Positions 43,898-52,636 of a DNA stretch of 64,000 nt are shown piece after piece; position 1 is the stretch's first letter, and the number at the start of each line of letters is the position of its first letter. The notes under the pieces were generated by a model. It worked only from the letters and a program-made list of their open reading frames with translations. It was not told the DNA's origin and ran no database searches. The position numbers and the translations under genes were made by a program. Source of the DNA: Roseomonas nitratireducens (GTDB lineage Bacteria; Pseudomonadota; Alphaproteobacteria; Acetobacterales; Acetobacteraceae). The stretch covers positions 186,001-250,000 of the forward strand of contig NZ_JAGIYZ010000002.1 of assembly GCF_017813355.1 (NCBI RefSeq). The letters are read 5' to 3'.

Positions 43898-44866
43898 TCA
43901 GTCGGGGCGGATGTTGTTCTCCCGCACCACCCGGCCCCAGATCTCCATCTGCCGCGCGACGAAGGGCGCGAACACCGCCTCCCCCTGCGGATCGAGGTCG
44001 ATGCCGAGGCCGATGACCCGCTGGCGCACCTCCGGGATGTCGAGCGTCTTGCGGATGGCCGCCTCCATCCTCTCCTTGATCGGCGCCGGCAGGCCGGCGG
44101 GGCCGAGGAAGCCCCAGAAGGCGCGGGCGTCGATCCCCGGGATGCCGGCCTCGGCCAGCGTCGGGATGTCGGGCATGGAGGGCGAGCGCGTCGCCCCGGT
44201 CTGTGCCAGCGGAAGGAGCGCGCCGGAATCGATGTGCACGCCGATCGCCGGGCGCGTGGCGATGGGCAGGTCGACCTCCCCGGCCACGGCGGCCGTGGCG
44301 AGCGGCCCGCCGCCGCGATAGGGCACGTGCACCAGGCGGAAGCCGCCGGCGCGCTGGGCCAGTTCCATCGTCAGATGCGCGAGCGAGCCGTTGCCGATCG
44401 TCCCGTAGGTCACCGTCTCCGGCCGCGCCTTCGCCGCTTCGACCACCTGGGCGAGGCTGCGATAGGGTCGCGTGCGGTGCGCGGTCAGCACCATCGGCGC
44501 CGTGCCGAACAGCAGCAGCGACGTCAGGTCGCGCTGCGTGTCGAAGCCGATGCTCGGGATCAGCGCCGGGTTGACCGCATGGGTGTCGAACACGATCAGC
44601 CAGGTGTTGCCGTCGGGCGCGGCGCGCGCGACCTGCGCGGTGCCGAGCGCGCCGGACGCGCCGCCGCGGTTCTCGACCACGACCGGCACGCCGAGTTCCT
44701 GCGTCAGCCGCGGCTGCAGCAGCCGCGCCATCGCATCGGTCGATCCGCCGGGGGGAAAGGGAACGACGATGCGGATCGGCCCGTTCGGCCAAGCGGACTG
44801 CGCGCGCAGCGGAAGCGGCGCGGCAAGAAGCGAGGTTGCGGCCAGCAGGTGGCGGCGCAGGACCAT
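43898..44866 (-). CDS. Tripartite tricarboxylate transporter receptor (Bug) family protein
   Basis: 322 aa with a signal peptide (MVLRRHLLAATSLLAAPLPL). Bug signature: WPNGPIRIVVPFPPGGSTDA, then PVVVENRGGASGALGTAQVA, YGTIGNGSLAHLTMELAQ and VPYRGGGPLATAAVAGEVDL. These are periplasmic receptors for carboxylates, usually with TctA/TctB membrane parts that are absent here, as is common for the many orphan Bugs in these bacteria. Its Shine-Dalgarno lies in a hairpin. Confidence 0.93.
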   Translation of the reverse strand: MVLRRHLLAATSLLAAPLPLRAQSAWPNGPIRIVVPFPPGGSTDAMARLLQPRLTQELGVPVVVENRGGASGALGTAQVARAAPDGNTWLIVFDTHAVNPALIPSIGFDTQRDLTSLLLFGTAPMVLTAHRTRPYRSLAQVVEAAKARPETVTYGTIGNGSLAHLTMELAQRAGGFRLVHVPYRGGGPLATAAVAGEVDLPIATRPAIGVHIDSGALLPLAQTGATRSPSMPDIPTLAEAGIPGIDARAFWGFLGPAGLPAPIKERMEAAIRKTLDIPEVRQRVIGLGIDLDPQGEAVFAPFVARQMEIWGRVVRENNIRPD

Positions 44867-44875
44867 GGGACGTTT

Positions 44876-44901
44876 CCTCCGGCGGGTTTATCCGCCGGAG
44901 G
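44876..44901 (-). promoter_or_regulatory. SD-sequestering hairpin upstream of the Bug gene
   Basis: CCTCCGGCGG and CCGCCGGAGG are perfect 10-bp arms around a 6-base loop (ATAAAC on the minus strand). The 3' arm ends in GGAGG, nine bases before the ATG of the Bug gene, so folding would hide its Shine-Dalgarno. No U-run follows, so it is not a usual terminator of the upstream lipoprotein gene. Confidence 0.6.
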
Positions 44902-44939
44902 TCGCCCGCCGCGCCCGCGCCGTCAAGGCGCGGACGGGC

Positions 44940-45479
44940 TCAGCTGCCGCCGCTCCCCCCGCCCAAGGTCAGGGAGGTCAGCGCGGACCGCGCGCTGGGG
45001 ACGCGCGGCGGGCGCGACAGGCGCTGGATGGTCGCGGCCGGGCCGGCGGTGAAGATGCTGGCGGGCAGCGCGGCCTGCGCGGCGGCGCGGTTGTTGGCGT
45101 CGAGCGCCGTCGCTGCCTCGCGCAGGGCACGCGCCACCGCCGTGCCGTCGGCGCTGGCCGGAACCCCCAATTCGCGGCGGGCCTCGTTGCGCGATTGGGC
45201 GAGCTGCGTCACCGCGGTGCCGGAGCGGGAGGCGTAGTGCGGGCTCTGCGGGACCTCGATGGCGAGGTCCTCGATCGCCGCGATCGCGCGCGCGGCCTGG
45301 GCCGGCTGGTTCGCGCGCGGGCGCGAGAACCAAGCCGAGGCGTCGGCCGCCATGCCGCGGACCGGATCGGTCGTCACGGCCGAAGATGGCGCGACGGCCT
45401 GGGGCACGGGGGCCTGGGTACCGGGGGTGGTGCATGCCGCGACGGCGAAGCCCAGCGCGGCGAGAGGCATGAGGCGCAT
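44940..45479 (-). CDS. Small exported lipoprotein, hypothetical
   Basis: 179 aa from ATG 45479 with GGGAG upstream. N-terminus MRLMPLAALGFAVAACTTPG is a lipobox (AVAAC). The mature part is Ala/Pro/Gln-rich with helical segments (AARAIAAIEDLAIEVPQSPH) and a Gly/Ser tail (TLGGGSGGS). No family recognised. The longer upstream frame is shadow coding. Confidence 0.65.
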   Translation of the reverse strand: MRLMPLAALGFAVAACTTPGTQAPVPQAVAPSSAVTTDPVRGMAADASAWFSRPRANQPAQAARAIAAIEDLAIEVPQSPHYASRSGTAVTQLAQSRNEARRELGVPASADGTAVARALREAATALDANNRAAAQAALPASIFTAGPAATIQRLSRPPRVPSARSALTSLTLGGGSGGS

Positions 45480-45580
45480 CACGACGTCTCCCTTCCTGGT
45501 GTTTCCGTAGGATAGCACGGAAGGAAGACTATCCCGCGGATCCCGCCTGCGACCTTGATTCGCCGCAAGCGGCCGGGACT

Positions 45581-46300
45581 TTACCCGTAGCCTTCCTGCC
45601 GCAGCCGGTCGCCCAGCACCTTCACCTGCACGGCCAGCGCCATCGTCTCCCGGTCGCGCAGGCTGGCGCGCAGCCCCTCGGCTTCGGCCGCCATCTCGGT
45701 CAGCAGCCGGTCGAGCCCCGGCGGCGGGGCGGCGCCGGCGGCCAGCCGGTCGGCGATCCGCTCGAGCCCGTCGAGATGCATCTCGATCAGCGGCCGCGCT
45801 TCCGCGAGGCGGGCGGGCAGAAGGCTGAGATCCGCCAGCACGCCGTCGAGCGCGAGGAGCACGCCGCCCATCGCCGGCGCCGGCAGCGCCGGGACGCGCG
45901 CGGCGAGCAGTTCCAGCCTGTGCCGCGCCTGGCGGAGCGGTTCCGGCAGCGGCGGCGGCGCGGGCGGCGGCGGCGGCGGGACGACTTCCCGGACGCCGGT
46001 GTACAGCAGGCTCGTCCCGCCCCAGGCGCCGATGGCGAGCAGCAGCGCCGCGACCGGCCCCGCCCCGGCGCCGAGCAGCGTGACGATCCCCGCCGCGCCG
46101 CCCATCGCCACGGCGGCGATCTGCGCATCCCCGCGCCGGCCGCGCCGCATCAGCCAGGTGGCGAGCATCGGCAGCGCGATGCCCGCGACGCAGCCCAGCA
46201 GCGCCCATTCGCGCCCGGCGAACAGGTTGAACAGCGTGGCGGGCAGCAGCGGCAGCACCGTGAAGGGCAGCAGCCAGCGCCGCCAGAAGGCGGAGATCAT
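45581..46300 (-). CDS. XpaC-like membrane protein
   Basis: 239 aa from ATG 46300. Four hydrophobic segments at the N-terminus (LLPFTVLPLLPATLFNLFAG and following, up to VTLLGAGAGPVAALLLAIGAW), a Pro-rich run (PPPPPPAPPPLPEP) and a helical cytoplasmic C-half (about 125-235). The arrangement fits the XpaC/5-bromo-4-chloroindolyl phosphate hydrolysis family, whose role is not known. The GTG-started 50-aa membrane protein just upstream overlaps it by four bases (ATGA). Confidence 0.5.
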   Translation of the reverse strand: MISAFWRRWLLPFTVLPLLPATLFNLFAGREWALLGCVAGIALPMLATWLMRRGRRGDAQIAAVAMGGAAGIVTLLGAGAGPVAALLLAIGAWGGTSLLYTGVREVVPPPPPPAPPPLPEPLRQARHRLELLAARVPALPAPAMGGVLLALDGVLADLSLLPARLAEARPLIEMHLDGLERIADRLAAGAAPPPGLDRLLTEMAAEAEGLRASLRDRETMALAVQVKVLGDRLRQEGYG

Positions 46301-46449
46301 GGCGTCGTCACCGCCATCACCGCGCCGAACAGCGCGAGCAGCCCGGCGATCCACATGGTGCCGCCGAGAAGGAAGAAGCCGATCACCCGCGTGCCGAGCG
46401 GCGGCGGGGTGCTGGAGGGCGCGCCTGGCGCGTTGGCGGGATCGTTCAC
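46297..46449 (-). CDS. 50-aa small membrane protein
   Basis: Starts at GTG 46449 (VNDPANAPGAPSSTPPPLGT) and has one membrane segment (RVIGFFLLGGTMWIAGLLAL, FGAVMAV). Stop overlaps the XpaC-like ATG (ATGA at 46297-46300). Short, but the coupling, the hydrophobic profile and the lack of Arg/Pro shadow bias support it. It could be a partner of the XpaC-like protein. Function unknown. Confidence 0.6.
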   Translation of the reverse strand: MNDPANAPGAPSSTPPPLGTRVIGFFLLGGTMWIAGLLALFGAVMAVTTP

Positions 46450-46508
46450 AGGGGGTTAGATCGTCCGGCACAGGCGGCCGATCAAGCCGCATCGGGGAGG
46501 AAGGCGGC

Positions 46509-47441
46509 ATGGCGGAACGGATCGCGGTGGTGGGCGCGGGGCTGATCGGGGGCGCCTGGGCGATCGTCTTCGCCCGCGCCGGGCACAGCGTGCGCATCTG
46601 GGACCCTGCGCCGGGCGCGGCGGAGGCGGCGCTGGCGACGGTCGCCGCGCGGCTCGGCGATTTCGCCGCCGCCGGTCTCGTCGCGGAGGCGCCGGCGACG
46701 ATCGCCGCGCGCGTGGCGGCGGCGCCGACGCTCGAGGCCTGCCTCGAAGGCGCGGACCATGTGCAGGAGAACGGGCCGGAGCGCGTCGAGGTGAAGCGCG
46801 AGACCTTCGCGCGGCTCGACGCCATCGCGCCGGCGGGCGTGGTGCTCGCCTCCTCGACCTCCGGCATCCCGGCCTCGGCCTTCACCGAGGGGTTGGCGGG
46901 ACGTGCGCGCTGCCTCGTCGCGCATCCGGTGAACCCCCCTTCCCTCGTCCCGCTCGTCGAGCTGGTCCCGGCGCCCTGGACCGACCCGGCCGTGGTGGCG
47001 CGCACCCGCGCGCTGATGGGCGCCGTGGGCCAGGTGCCGGTGACCGCGATGAAGGAGACGAAGGGCTTCGTGCTGAACCGCCTGCAGGCCGCGCTGGTCG
47101 CGGAAGCCTTCCGGCTGGTGCGCGACGGGGTGATGAGCGTCGAGGATGTCGATGCCTGCGTGAAGGACGGGCTCGGCCTGCGCTGGTCCTTCATGGGCCC
47201 CTTCGAGACGATCGACCTGAACGCGCCCGGCGGCGTGGCGGACTATGCCGCGCGCTTCGGCGGGCTGATGGGCTCTATCACCGAGGAACAGACGCCCTTC
47301 CGCTACGACGCGGAGACGGTCGCGAAGGTGGATGGCGCGCGGCGCGCGGTGCTGGAGCGTGACGACATCGCCGGGCGCAGCGCCTGGCGCGACCGGCGGC
47401 TGATGGCGCTCGCCGCCTTCCGCAAGGCGCAGGGAGCGTGA
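46509..47441 (+). CDS. 3-hydroxyacyl-CoA dehydrogenase family protein
   Basis: 310 aa with GGGGAGGAAGGC upstream. NAD-binding start MAERIAVVGAGLIGGAWAIV, then ENGPERVEVKRETFARLDA and SSTSGIPASAF. Catalytic region AHPVNPPSLVPLVELVPAP (His) and GFVLNRLQAALVAEAFRLV (Asn, dimer domain). The protein is the single-domain type (about 300 aa), such as 3-hydroxybutyryl-CoA dehydrogenase or a lambda-crystallin/gulonate dehydrogenase-like enzyme, so the substrate is open. Confidence 0.9.
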   Translation: MAERIAVVGAGLIGGAWAIVFARAGHSVRIWDPAPGAAEAALATVAARLGDFAAAGLVAEAPATIAARVAAAPTLEACLEGADHVQENGPERVEVKRETFARLDAIAPAGVVLASSTSGIPASAFTEGLAGRARCLVAHPVNPPSLVPLVELVPAPWTDPAVVARTRALMGAVGQVPVTAMKETKGFVLNRLQAALVAEAFRLVRDGVMSVEDVDACVKDGLGLRWSFMGPFETIDLNAPGGVADYAARFGGLMGSITEEQTPFRYDAETVAKVDGARRAVLERDDIAGRSAWRDRRLMALAAFRKAQGA

Positions 47442-47603
47442 CGCATATCATCTCCGGCCGGCTGGCCGCGGCGGTATCGGCCAGCGCGGGGATCGGGCGA
47501 ACAGGCCGGGATGCGCCAGCGGCGCGGGCTTTGTGATGGCGTGTTCCCCGGGCATCCTCGTCGCGCGGCACGGGGCCGTATCGCTGGGGCAAGGGACGCG
47601 ACG

Positions 47604-48404
47604 ATGACGACGACGTTCAGCCACATGGGCACGCGGCGCACGCCCGGTCCGCCACGCTGGCTCGGCTGGCTGTTCCTCCTGCTCGGCCTGCTCTTCGCCG
47701 CCGGCGCGGGCGGCTTCGTCTGGTTCGAGATGAAGTTCCGCGAACGCTCGGTCGAGGTCGAGGGACGCATCGTCCAGATGATCCAGCGCGCCAGCAACAG
47801 CAGCGGCGGCAGCCGTTCCTCGACATGGACGCCGGTCTTCGCCTTCCGCCTGCCCGACGGGAAGGAGGTGCGCGTCGAGGCCTCGTTCTCCTCCTCTCCG
47901 CCCTGCTGCGCGGTCGGTGACCGCGTGACCGTCCGCTACGACCCCGCGGATCCCGTGGATGCGCGCATGGCCGGCTTCATGTCGGACTGGTTCCTCATCA
48001 CCGTCTTCGGCGGCATGGCGGCGGTGTTCCTGCTGCTCGGCGGCCTGCTGCTGCGCTTCGCCGCGCGCGGCGGGGCGCCGGTCGTCGCGGGGGGACCCGC
48101 GCCGGGCGCCTTCGCGGGGCAGCCCATGTCCACGCCCGCCGCCGCGCAGGCCGGGTCCCCGCCCGGCGTCGCGACCTTCCAGGTGCCGCTGATCGGGCTG
48201 AGGCGCGAGGGCGCCGCCTACATCCTGCAGGCCCGCTGGTCCGATCCGCGCAGCGGCGTCGCGCGCTTCTTCGAAAGCGTGCCCATCCCCTTCGATCCCG
48301 TGCCGCAGATGCGGCAGATGGACAGCGTCGCGATCGCCTTCGATCCGTCGCAGCCGGACGGGCCCTACATGATGGACCTGTCCTTCCTCCGCGCGCCGGG
48401 CTGA
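47604..48404 (+). CDS. DUF3592-domain membrane protein
   Basis: 266 aa from ATG 47604 (CAAGGGACGC upstream). Two hydrophobic segments: WLGWLFLLLGLLFAAGAGGF near the start and LITVFGGMAAVFLLLGGLLL in the middle. Between them is the DUF3592 beta-rich part (EVEGRIVQMIQRA, TPVFAFRLPDGKEVRVEASF, VGDRVTVRYDPADP). Function unknown. The longer upstream frame has no good start. Confidence 0.75.
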   Translation: MTTTFSHMGTRRTPGPPRWLGWLFLLLGLLFAAGAGGFVWFEMKFRERSVEVEGRIVQMIQRASNSSGGSRSSTWTPVFAFRLPDGKEVRVEASFSSSPPCCAVGDRVTVRYDPADPVDARMAGFMSDWFLITVFGGMAAVFLLLGGLLLRFAARGGAPVVAGGPAPGAFAGQPMSTPAAAQAGSPPGVATFQVPLIGLRREGAAYILQARWSDPRSGVARFFESVPIPFDPVPQMRQMDSVAIAFDPSQPDGPYMMDLSFLRAPG

Positions 48405-48458
48405 CCCGCGCGGGGCGCGCTTGACGCGGCGCGGCGCGGCGCGCAGACGGACCCGCAC

Positions 48459-50159
48459 ATGTCCTTCCCTGACCTTCCCCCGGCGCTGGCATCCGCCCTC
48501 GCCGCCCGCGGCTATGCCGAGGCCACCCCCGTCCAGTCCGCCGTGCTGGCCCCTGAGGCCGCCGGGCGCGACCTGCTCGTCTCCGCCCAGACGGGCTCCG
48601 GCAAGACCGTCGCCTTCGGCCTGGCCCTCGCCCCGGACCTGATGGGCGAGGCCGCGCGCCTGCCTGCGCCCGGCGCGCCGCTCGCCCTGGTCGTCGCGCC
48701 GACCCGCGAACTGGCGCTGCAGGTGAAGACCGAGCTCGCCTGGCTCTATGCGGAAGCCGGCGGGCGCGTCGTCTCCTGCGTCGGCGGCATGGACCCCGTG
48801 GCGGAACGGCGCGCGCTGCTCGCCGGGGTGCATATCGTCGTCGGCACGCCGGGGCGGCTCGTCGACCACCTCGAACGCGGCAATCTCCGCCCCGAGGCGT
48901 TGCGCGCCGTGGTGCTGGACGAGGCGGACGAGATGCTCGACCTCGGCTTCCGGGAGGAGCTGGAGGCGATCCTCGAGGAAACGCCCGCCGGGCGCCGGAC
49001 GCTGATGTTCTCGGCGACCGTGCCGCGCGGCATCGCGGCCCTCGCCAAGACCTACCAGCGCGACGCGCTGCGCATCGAGGCCGCGGGCAGCGCCGGCCCG
49101 CATGGCGACATCGAATACCGCGCCGCGCTGGTCGCGCCGCATGAGCTTGAGCGCGCCGTCGTCAACCTGCTGCGCTTCGAGGCGCCGCGCCTCGCCATGG
49201 TGTTCTGCGCCACGCGCGCGGCCGTCGCGCGGCTTTCGGGCAACCTCGCCGAACGCGGCTTCCCCGCCGTCTCGCTGTCCGGCGAGATGTCCCAGGCCGA
49301 GCGGCTGCGCGCGCTGCAGCAACTGCGCGACGGGCATGCGCGGGTCTGCGTGGCGACCGATGTCGCGGCGCGCGGCATCGACCTGCCGGAACTCGGCCTC
49401 GTCATCCATGCCGAACTGCCGCGCGACCCCGACACGCTGCTGCACCGGTCGGGCCGCACGGGGCGCGCGGGGCGCAAGGGCGTGTCCGTGCTGCTGGTGC
49501 CGCATCCGCGCCGTCGCCTCGCGGAGCGGCTCATCTCGGCGGCGCGGGTGACGGCTGCCTGGGGGCCGGCGCCATCGGCCGAGGCGATCCGGGGCCGCGA
49601 TGCCGAACGGCTCGCCGAGGAAGCGCGCGCGTTGCTGGCCGAGCCGCCGGCCGATACGGATGTCGCGATCGCCCGCGAACTGGCGGGCGCGGGGGCGGAA
49701 GCGCTCGCCGCCGCGCTGGTGCGCGTCCTGCGCGCGCCCCTGCCCGCGCCCGAGGAATTGTCGGAATCGGCCCCCCGCCCGACGCGGCGGGAGGCGCCCG
49801 AAGCCCCGCGCGAGGGCGGCGCGGAAGGCGTGTGGTTCCGCGTCGATGTCGGCCGGGCCGGGAACGCCGATCCGCGCTGGCTGCTGCCCTTCCTGTGCCG
49901 CCGCGGCCATGTGACGCGCGCCGAGATCGGACGCATCCGCATCACGGCGCGGGAGACGCAGGTGGAGGTCGCCCCCTACGCCGCCGCCCGCTTCGCCGCC
50001 GCCGCGCGGCGGACCGAGGGCGAGGAGGACGCGATCCGCATCGCTCCCATGCAGCCCCTGCCGCGGGACCATCAGCCGCCGGGCGAGGAGCCGCGGCGCC
50101 GCCCCGTCAGGCCGCCTGAAGGAAGCCGAGCCGGTCGCCCTCGAACACCCCGCAGGTGA
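48459..50159 (+). CDS. DEAD-box RNA helicase (DbpA/CsdA-like)
   Basis: 566 aa. Motif Q-like FPDLPPALASALAARGYAEA, Walker A SAQTGSGKT, motif Ia APTRELALQ, DEAD box VVLDEADEMLDLGF, SAT (FSATVPRG), then ATDVAARGIDLP and HRSGRTGRAGRKG. A C-terminal RNA-binding domain (ADPRWLLPFLCRRGHVTRAE then IGRIRITARETQVEVA, residues about 460-520) is of the DbpA type, which recognises structured RNA. A basic tail follows. It should unwind rRNA or mRNA. Its end overlaps the opposing phosphoesterase by 53 bases. Confidence 0.94.
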   Translation: MSFPDLPPALASALAARGYAEATPVQSAVLAPEAAGRDLLVSAQTGSGKTVAFGLALAPDLMGEAARLPAPGAPLALVVAPTRELALQVKTELAWLYAEAGGRVVSCVGGMDPVAERRALLAGVHIVVGTPGRLVDHLERGNLRPEALRAVVLDEADEMLDLGFREELEAILEETPAGRRTLMFSATVPRGIAALAKTYQRDALRIEAAGSAGPHGDIEYRAALVAPHELERAVVNLLRFEAPRLAMVFCATRAAVARLSGNLAERGFPAVSLSGEMSQAERLRALQQLRDGHARVCVATDVAARGIDLPELGLVIHAELPRDPDTLLHRSGRTGRAGRKGVSVLLVPHPRRRLAERLISAARVTAAWGPAPSAEAIRGRDAERLAEEARALLAEPPADTDVAIARELAGAGAEALAAALVRVLRAPLPAPEELSESAPRPTRREAPEAPREGGAEGVWFRVDVGRAGNADPRWLLPFLCRRGHVTRAEIGRIRITARETQVEVAPYAAARFAAAARRTEGEEDAIRIAPMQPLPRDHQPPGEEPRRRPVRPPEGSRAGRPRTPRR

Positions 50160-50823
50160 GCGGGCCGCCCGACCAGGCGGCGGTGTCGACGCAGATGCGG
50201 TTGTCCCGCACCACCGGGTTGAAGCCCGCGGTGTGGCCATGCACCACGACGAAGCCGTGGTCGCGCGGGCTGCCCAGGAAGTCGTGGCGGATGCGCAGCA
50301 GGTCCTCCCGCGACTGTTCCTCGAGCGGGATGCCGGGGCGGATGCCGGCATGGACGAACAGGTAGCCGCCTTCCTGGTGGTAGAGGTGCAGGCGGCGCAG
50401 GAAGCGCAGGATCGCCGGGTCGAAATGCTGCGGCCATTCCTCCCGCGCGCTGTCGGGGTCGATCCCCCAGGCCTCGAGCGTCGCGCGCCCGCCGCCCCAG
50501 AGCCAGTCGGCCGCCGCACCGCCGTCGCCCTGCAGCGCGGCGAGCATCGTCTCCTCATGGTTGCCGCAGAGGAACATCGTCTCGAGCCCCGGCACCGGGT
50601 CGTGGGCGACCAGGTCCTCCAGCACGCGGCGGCTGTCGGTGCCCTTGTCCACGTAGTCGCCCAGGTGCAGCAGCAGGGCTGACGGGCCGGGGCGCGCCCT
50701 GAGGTCGTCGGCGATGGCGCGGTGCAGCGCCTTCATCTTGTCGAAGGCGCCGTGAACGTCGCCGATGGCGTAGATGCGCCGGCCGCGCGGCAGCGAGGCC
50801 GGGGCTTCCCGCATCTCGATCAT
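50107..50823 (-). CDS. Serine/threonine-type metallophosphoesterase
   Basis: 238 aa from ATG 50823. Calcineurin-like metal motifs: AIGDVHGAFDKM (GDxHG), LHLGDYVDKGTDSR (GDxVDRG-like), MFLCGNHEETML (GNHE) and VVHGHTAGFNP. Bacterial PrpE/Pph- or ApaH-like phosphatases have this pattern. ATGA overlap with the ABC permease stop upstream makes it the last gene of the peptide transport operon. Convergent with the helicase, overlapping by 53 bases. Confidence 0.88.
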   Translation of the reverse strand: MIEMREAPASLPRGRRIYAIGDVHGAFDKMKALHRAIADDLRARPGPSALLLHLGDYVDKGTDSRRVLEDLVAHDPVPGLETMFLCGNHEETMLAALQGDGGAAADWLWGGGRATLEAWGIDPDSAREEWPQHFDPAILRFLRRLHLYHQEGGYLFVHAGIRPGIPLEEQSREDLLRIRHDFLGSPRDHGFVVVHGHTAGFNPVVRDNRICVDTAAWSGGPLTCGVFEGDRLGFLQAA

Positions 50824-51692
50824 CGGCGCTCCGCGCGCGGGTCGAGCGCGTCGCGCAGCCCGTCGCCCATCAGGTTGAAGGCCAGCACGACGATCATGAT
50901 GGTCACGCCCGGGAAGATCGACAGCCACGGCGCCTGGGTGAGGAAGCGCTGGGAGGAATTCAGCATCGACCCCCAGGACGGGTTGGGCGGCTGCATGCCG
51001 AGGCCGAGGAAGGACAGCGCCGCCTCGGCGATGATCGCCTCGGCGATGGCGAGGCTGGCCTGCACCAGCAGCGGCGGGATGATGTTGGGAAGGACATGAA
51101 CGAAGGCGATGCGCCAGGGCGGGTTCCCAAGCGCCCGCGCGGCCTCGATCCAGTCCGTCGACTTCGCGTCCAGCGCCATGCCGCGCGCCAGGCGCACGAA
51201 GACGGGGCTCGCCGTGATGGCGATGGCGAGCATCGCGTTTTCCAACGCCGGACCGAGGAAGGCGGCGAGCGCGATGGCGAGGATCAGGAAGGGCACCGAG
51301 AGCATCGCATCCGCGACGCGGGAGATGATCGCATCCGTCCAGCCGCCGGCGAGCCCGGCCAGCAGCCCGAGCGGCACGCCGATCAGCAGCGCGCCGAGCA
51401 CCGAGATGACGCCGGCCATCAGCGAGGCGCGCGCGCCCCAGATGACGCGGGAGAGAACGTCGCGCCCGTTCTCGTCCGTGCCCATCCAATGCTCCCAGGA
51501 GGGCGGCTTGCGGATGCGCGACCAGGAGGTCTGCAGCGGATCGTAGGGCGCGATCAGCGGCGCGAGCAGCGCGACCGCGACGAAGAGAACGACGATGACC
51601 AGCCCGAAGACGGCGAGGCGATGGCGCAGGAAGCGCTTGACCGCGCGCCGCGTCGGGCTTTCGCCGGCGGGGATGGCGGCGGTCGCGCTCAT
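50820..51692 (-). CDS. ABC dipeptide/oligopeptide-type permease (DppC-like)
   Basis: 290 aa, six predicted membrane segments (LAVFGLVIVVLFVAVALLAP first). EAARALGNPPWRIAFVHVLPNIIPPLL is the EAA motif contacting the ATPase; the N-terminal 'DPLQTSWSRIRKPPSWEHWMGTDENGRDVLSR' region is DppC-typical. Forms a heterodimer with the DppB-like permease encoded just upstream, with an ATGA overlap. Substrate class is peptides or related nickel/opine-type ligands. Confidence 0.92.
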   Translation of the reverse strand: MSATAAIPAGESPTRRAVKRFLRHRLAVFGLVIVVLFVAVALLAPLIAPYDPLQTSWSRIRKPPSWEHWMGTDENGRDVLSRVIWGARASLMAGVISVLGALLIGVPLGLLAGLAGGWTDAIISRVADAMLSVPFLILAIALAAFLGPALENAMLAIAITASPVFVRLARGMALDAKSTDWIEAARALGNPPWRIAFVHVLPNIIPPLLVQASLAIAEAIIAEAALSFLGLGMQPPNPSWGSMLNSSQRFLTQAPWLSIFPGVTIMIVVLAFNLMGDGLRDALDPRAERR

Positions 51693-52636
51693 GCCTGCCG
51701 GAGCCTCGGGTTGATGGCCATGTAGAGCATGTCGGCGACCAGCGAGAGCAGCACGAAGATCAGCGCGGTGGCCAGCACCACCCCCTGCACCACCGGATAG
51801 TCGCGGTTGAAGACCGCATCGACGATGAGCTTGCCGAAGCCGGGGATGGTGAAGATCTGCTCGGTCAGCACGGCGCCGGCCAGAAGCCGCCCGAACTCGA
51901 TGGCGCCGAGGGTGACGACCGGGATCAGCGCGTTGCGCAGCGCGTGCTTCCAGACGACGACGCGTTCCTTCAGCCCCTTCGCCCGCGCCGTGCGGACGTA
52001 GTCCTGGCTGAGCGCCGTCAGCATCGCCGCGCGCGTGTGGCGCATCAGCACGGATGCGACGCCGGTGCCCAGCACGAAGGCCGGCATGATGGTGGTCGCC
52101 AGCGACTGCCACGGATCCTCGCTGATCGGCACGTAGCCCGAAGGCGGCAGCCAGCCGAGCTCCACGCTGAACAGCAGGATCATCATGATGCCGAGCCAGA
52201 AGTTCGGCGTGGAGATGCCGAACAGCGCCGCCCCGTTCGCCGCCCAGTCGGCGGGCGTGTCCTTCTTCACCGCCGAGAGGATGCCGAGCGGCACGCCGAT
52301 CAGCACCGCGATGACGAAGGCCATGGAGGCGAGCTGGAAGGTCACCGGCAGCTTGGCGAGGATCAACTCGCTGACCGGGACGCGGATACGCCAGGAGAAG
52401 CCGAAATCCCCCGTCAGCACCTTGCCCATCCACAGCAGGTATTGTTCGTGGATGGGGCGGTCGAGGCCCAGTTCGGCGCGGATGGCCGCGAGCACCGCGG
52501 GGTCGCCGCGCTCCTCGCCCGCCAGGATCAGCGCCGGGTCGCCGGGCATGAGCTGCTGCAGCCCGAAGATCAGGAAGGAGAGGATCAGGAGGGTGGGGAT
52601 CACCTGCCCCACCCTGCGCAGCAGCCAGATGCCCAC
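51689..52636 (-). CDS. ABC dipeptide/oligopeptide-type permease (DppB-like)
   Basis: 315 aa from GTG 52636, which follows the receptor gene's TAA directly. Six membrane segments, start GIWLLRRVGQVIPTLLILSF. PGDPALILAGEERGDPAVLA and the LILAKLPVTFQLASMAFVIA segment are DppB-type. EAA-like region: DYVRTARAKGLKERVVVWKHALRNALIPVV. Works with the DppC-like permease. ATGA overlap downstream. Confidence 0.92.
   Translation of the reverse strand: MGIWLLRRVGQVIPTLLILSFLIFGLQQLMPGDPALILAGEERGDPAVLAAIRAELGLDRPIHEQYLLWMGKVLTGDFGFSWRIRVPVSELILAKLPVTFQLASMAFVIAVLIGVPLGILSAVKKDTPADWAANGAALFGISTPNFWLGIMMILLFSVELGWLPPSGYVPISEDPWQSLATTIMPAFVLGTGVASVLMRHTRAAMLTALSQDYVRTARAKGLKERVVVWKHALRNALIPVVTLGAIEFGRLLAGAVLTEQIFTIPGFGKLIVDAVFNRDYPVVQGVVLATALIFVLLSLVADMLYMAINPRLRQA

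Noticed and set aside
47448-50558. 1036-aa open frame antisense to the DEAD-box and DUF3592 genes
   Set aside because: It covers several real genes on the other strand, has shadow-type composition and no recognisable domains.
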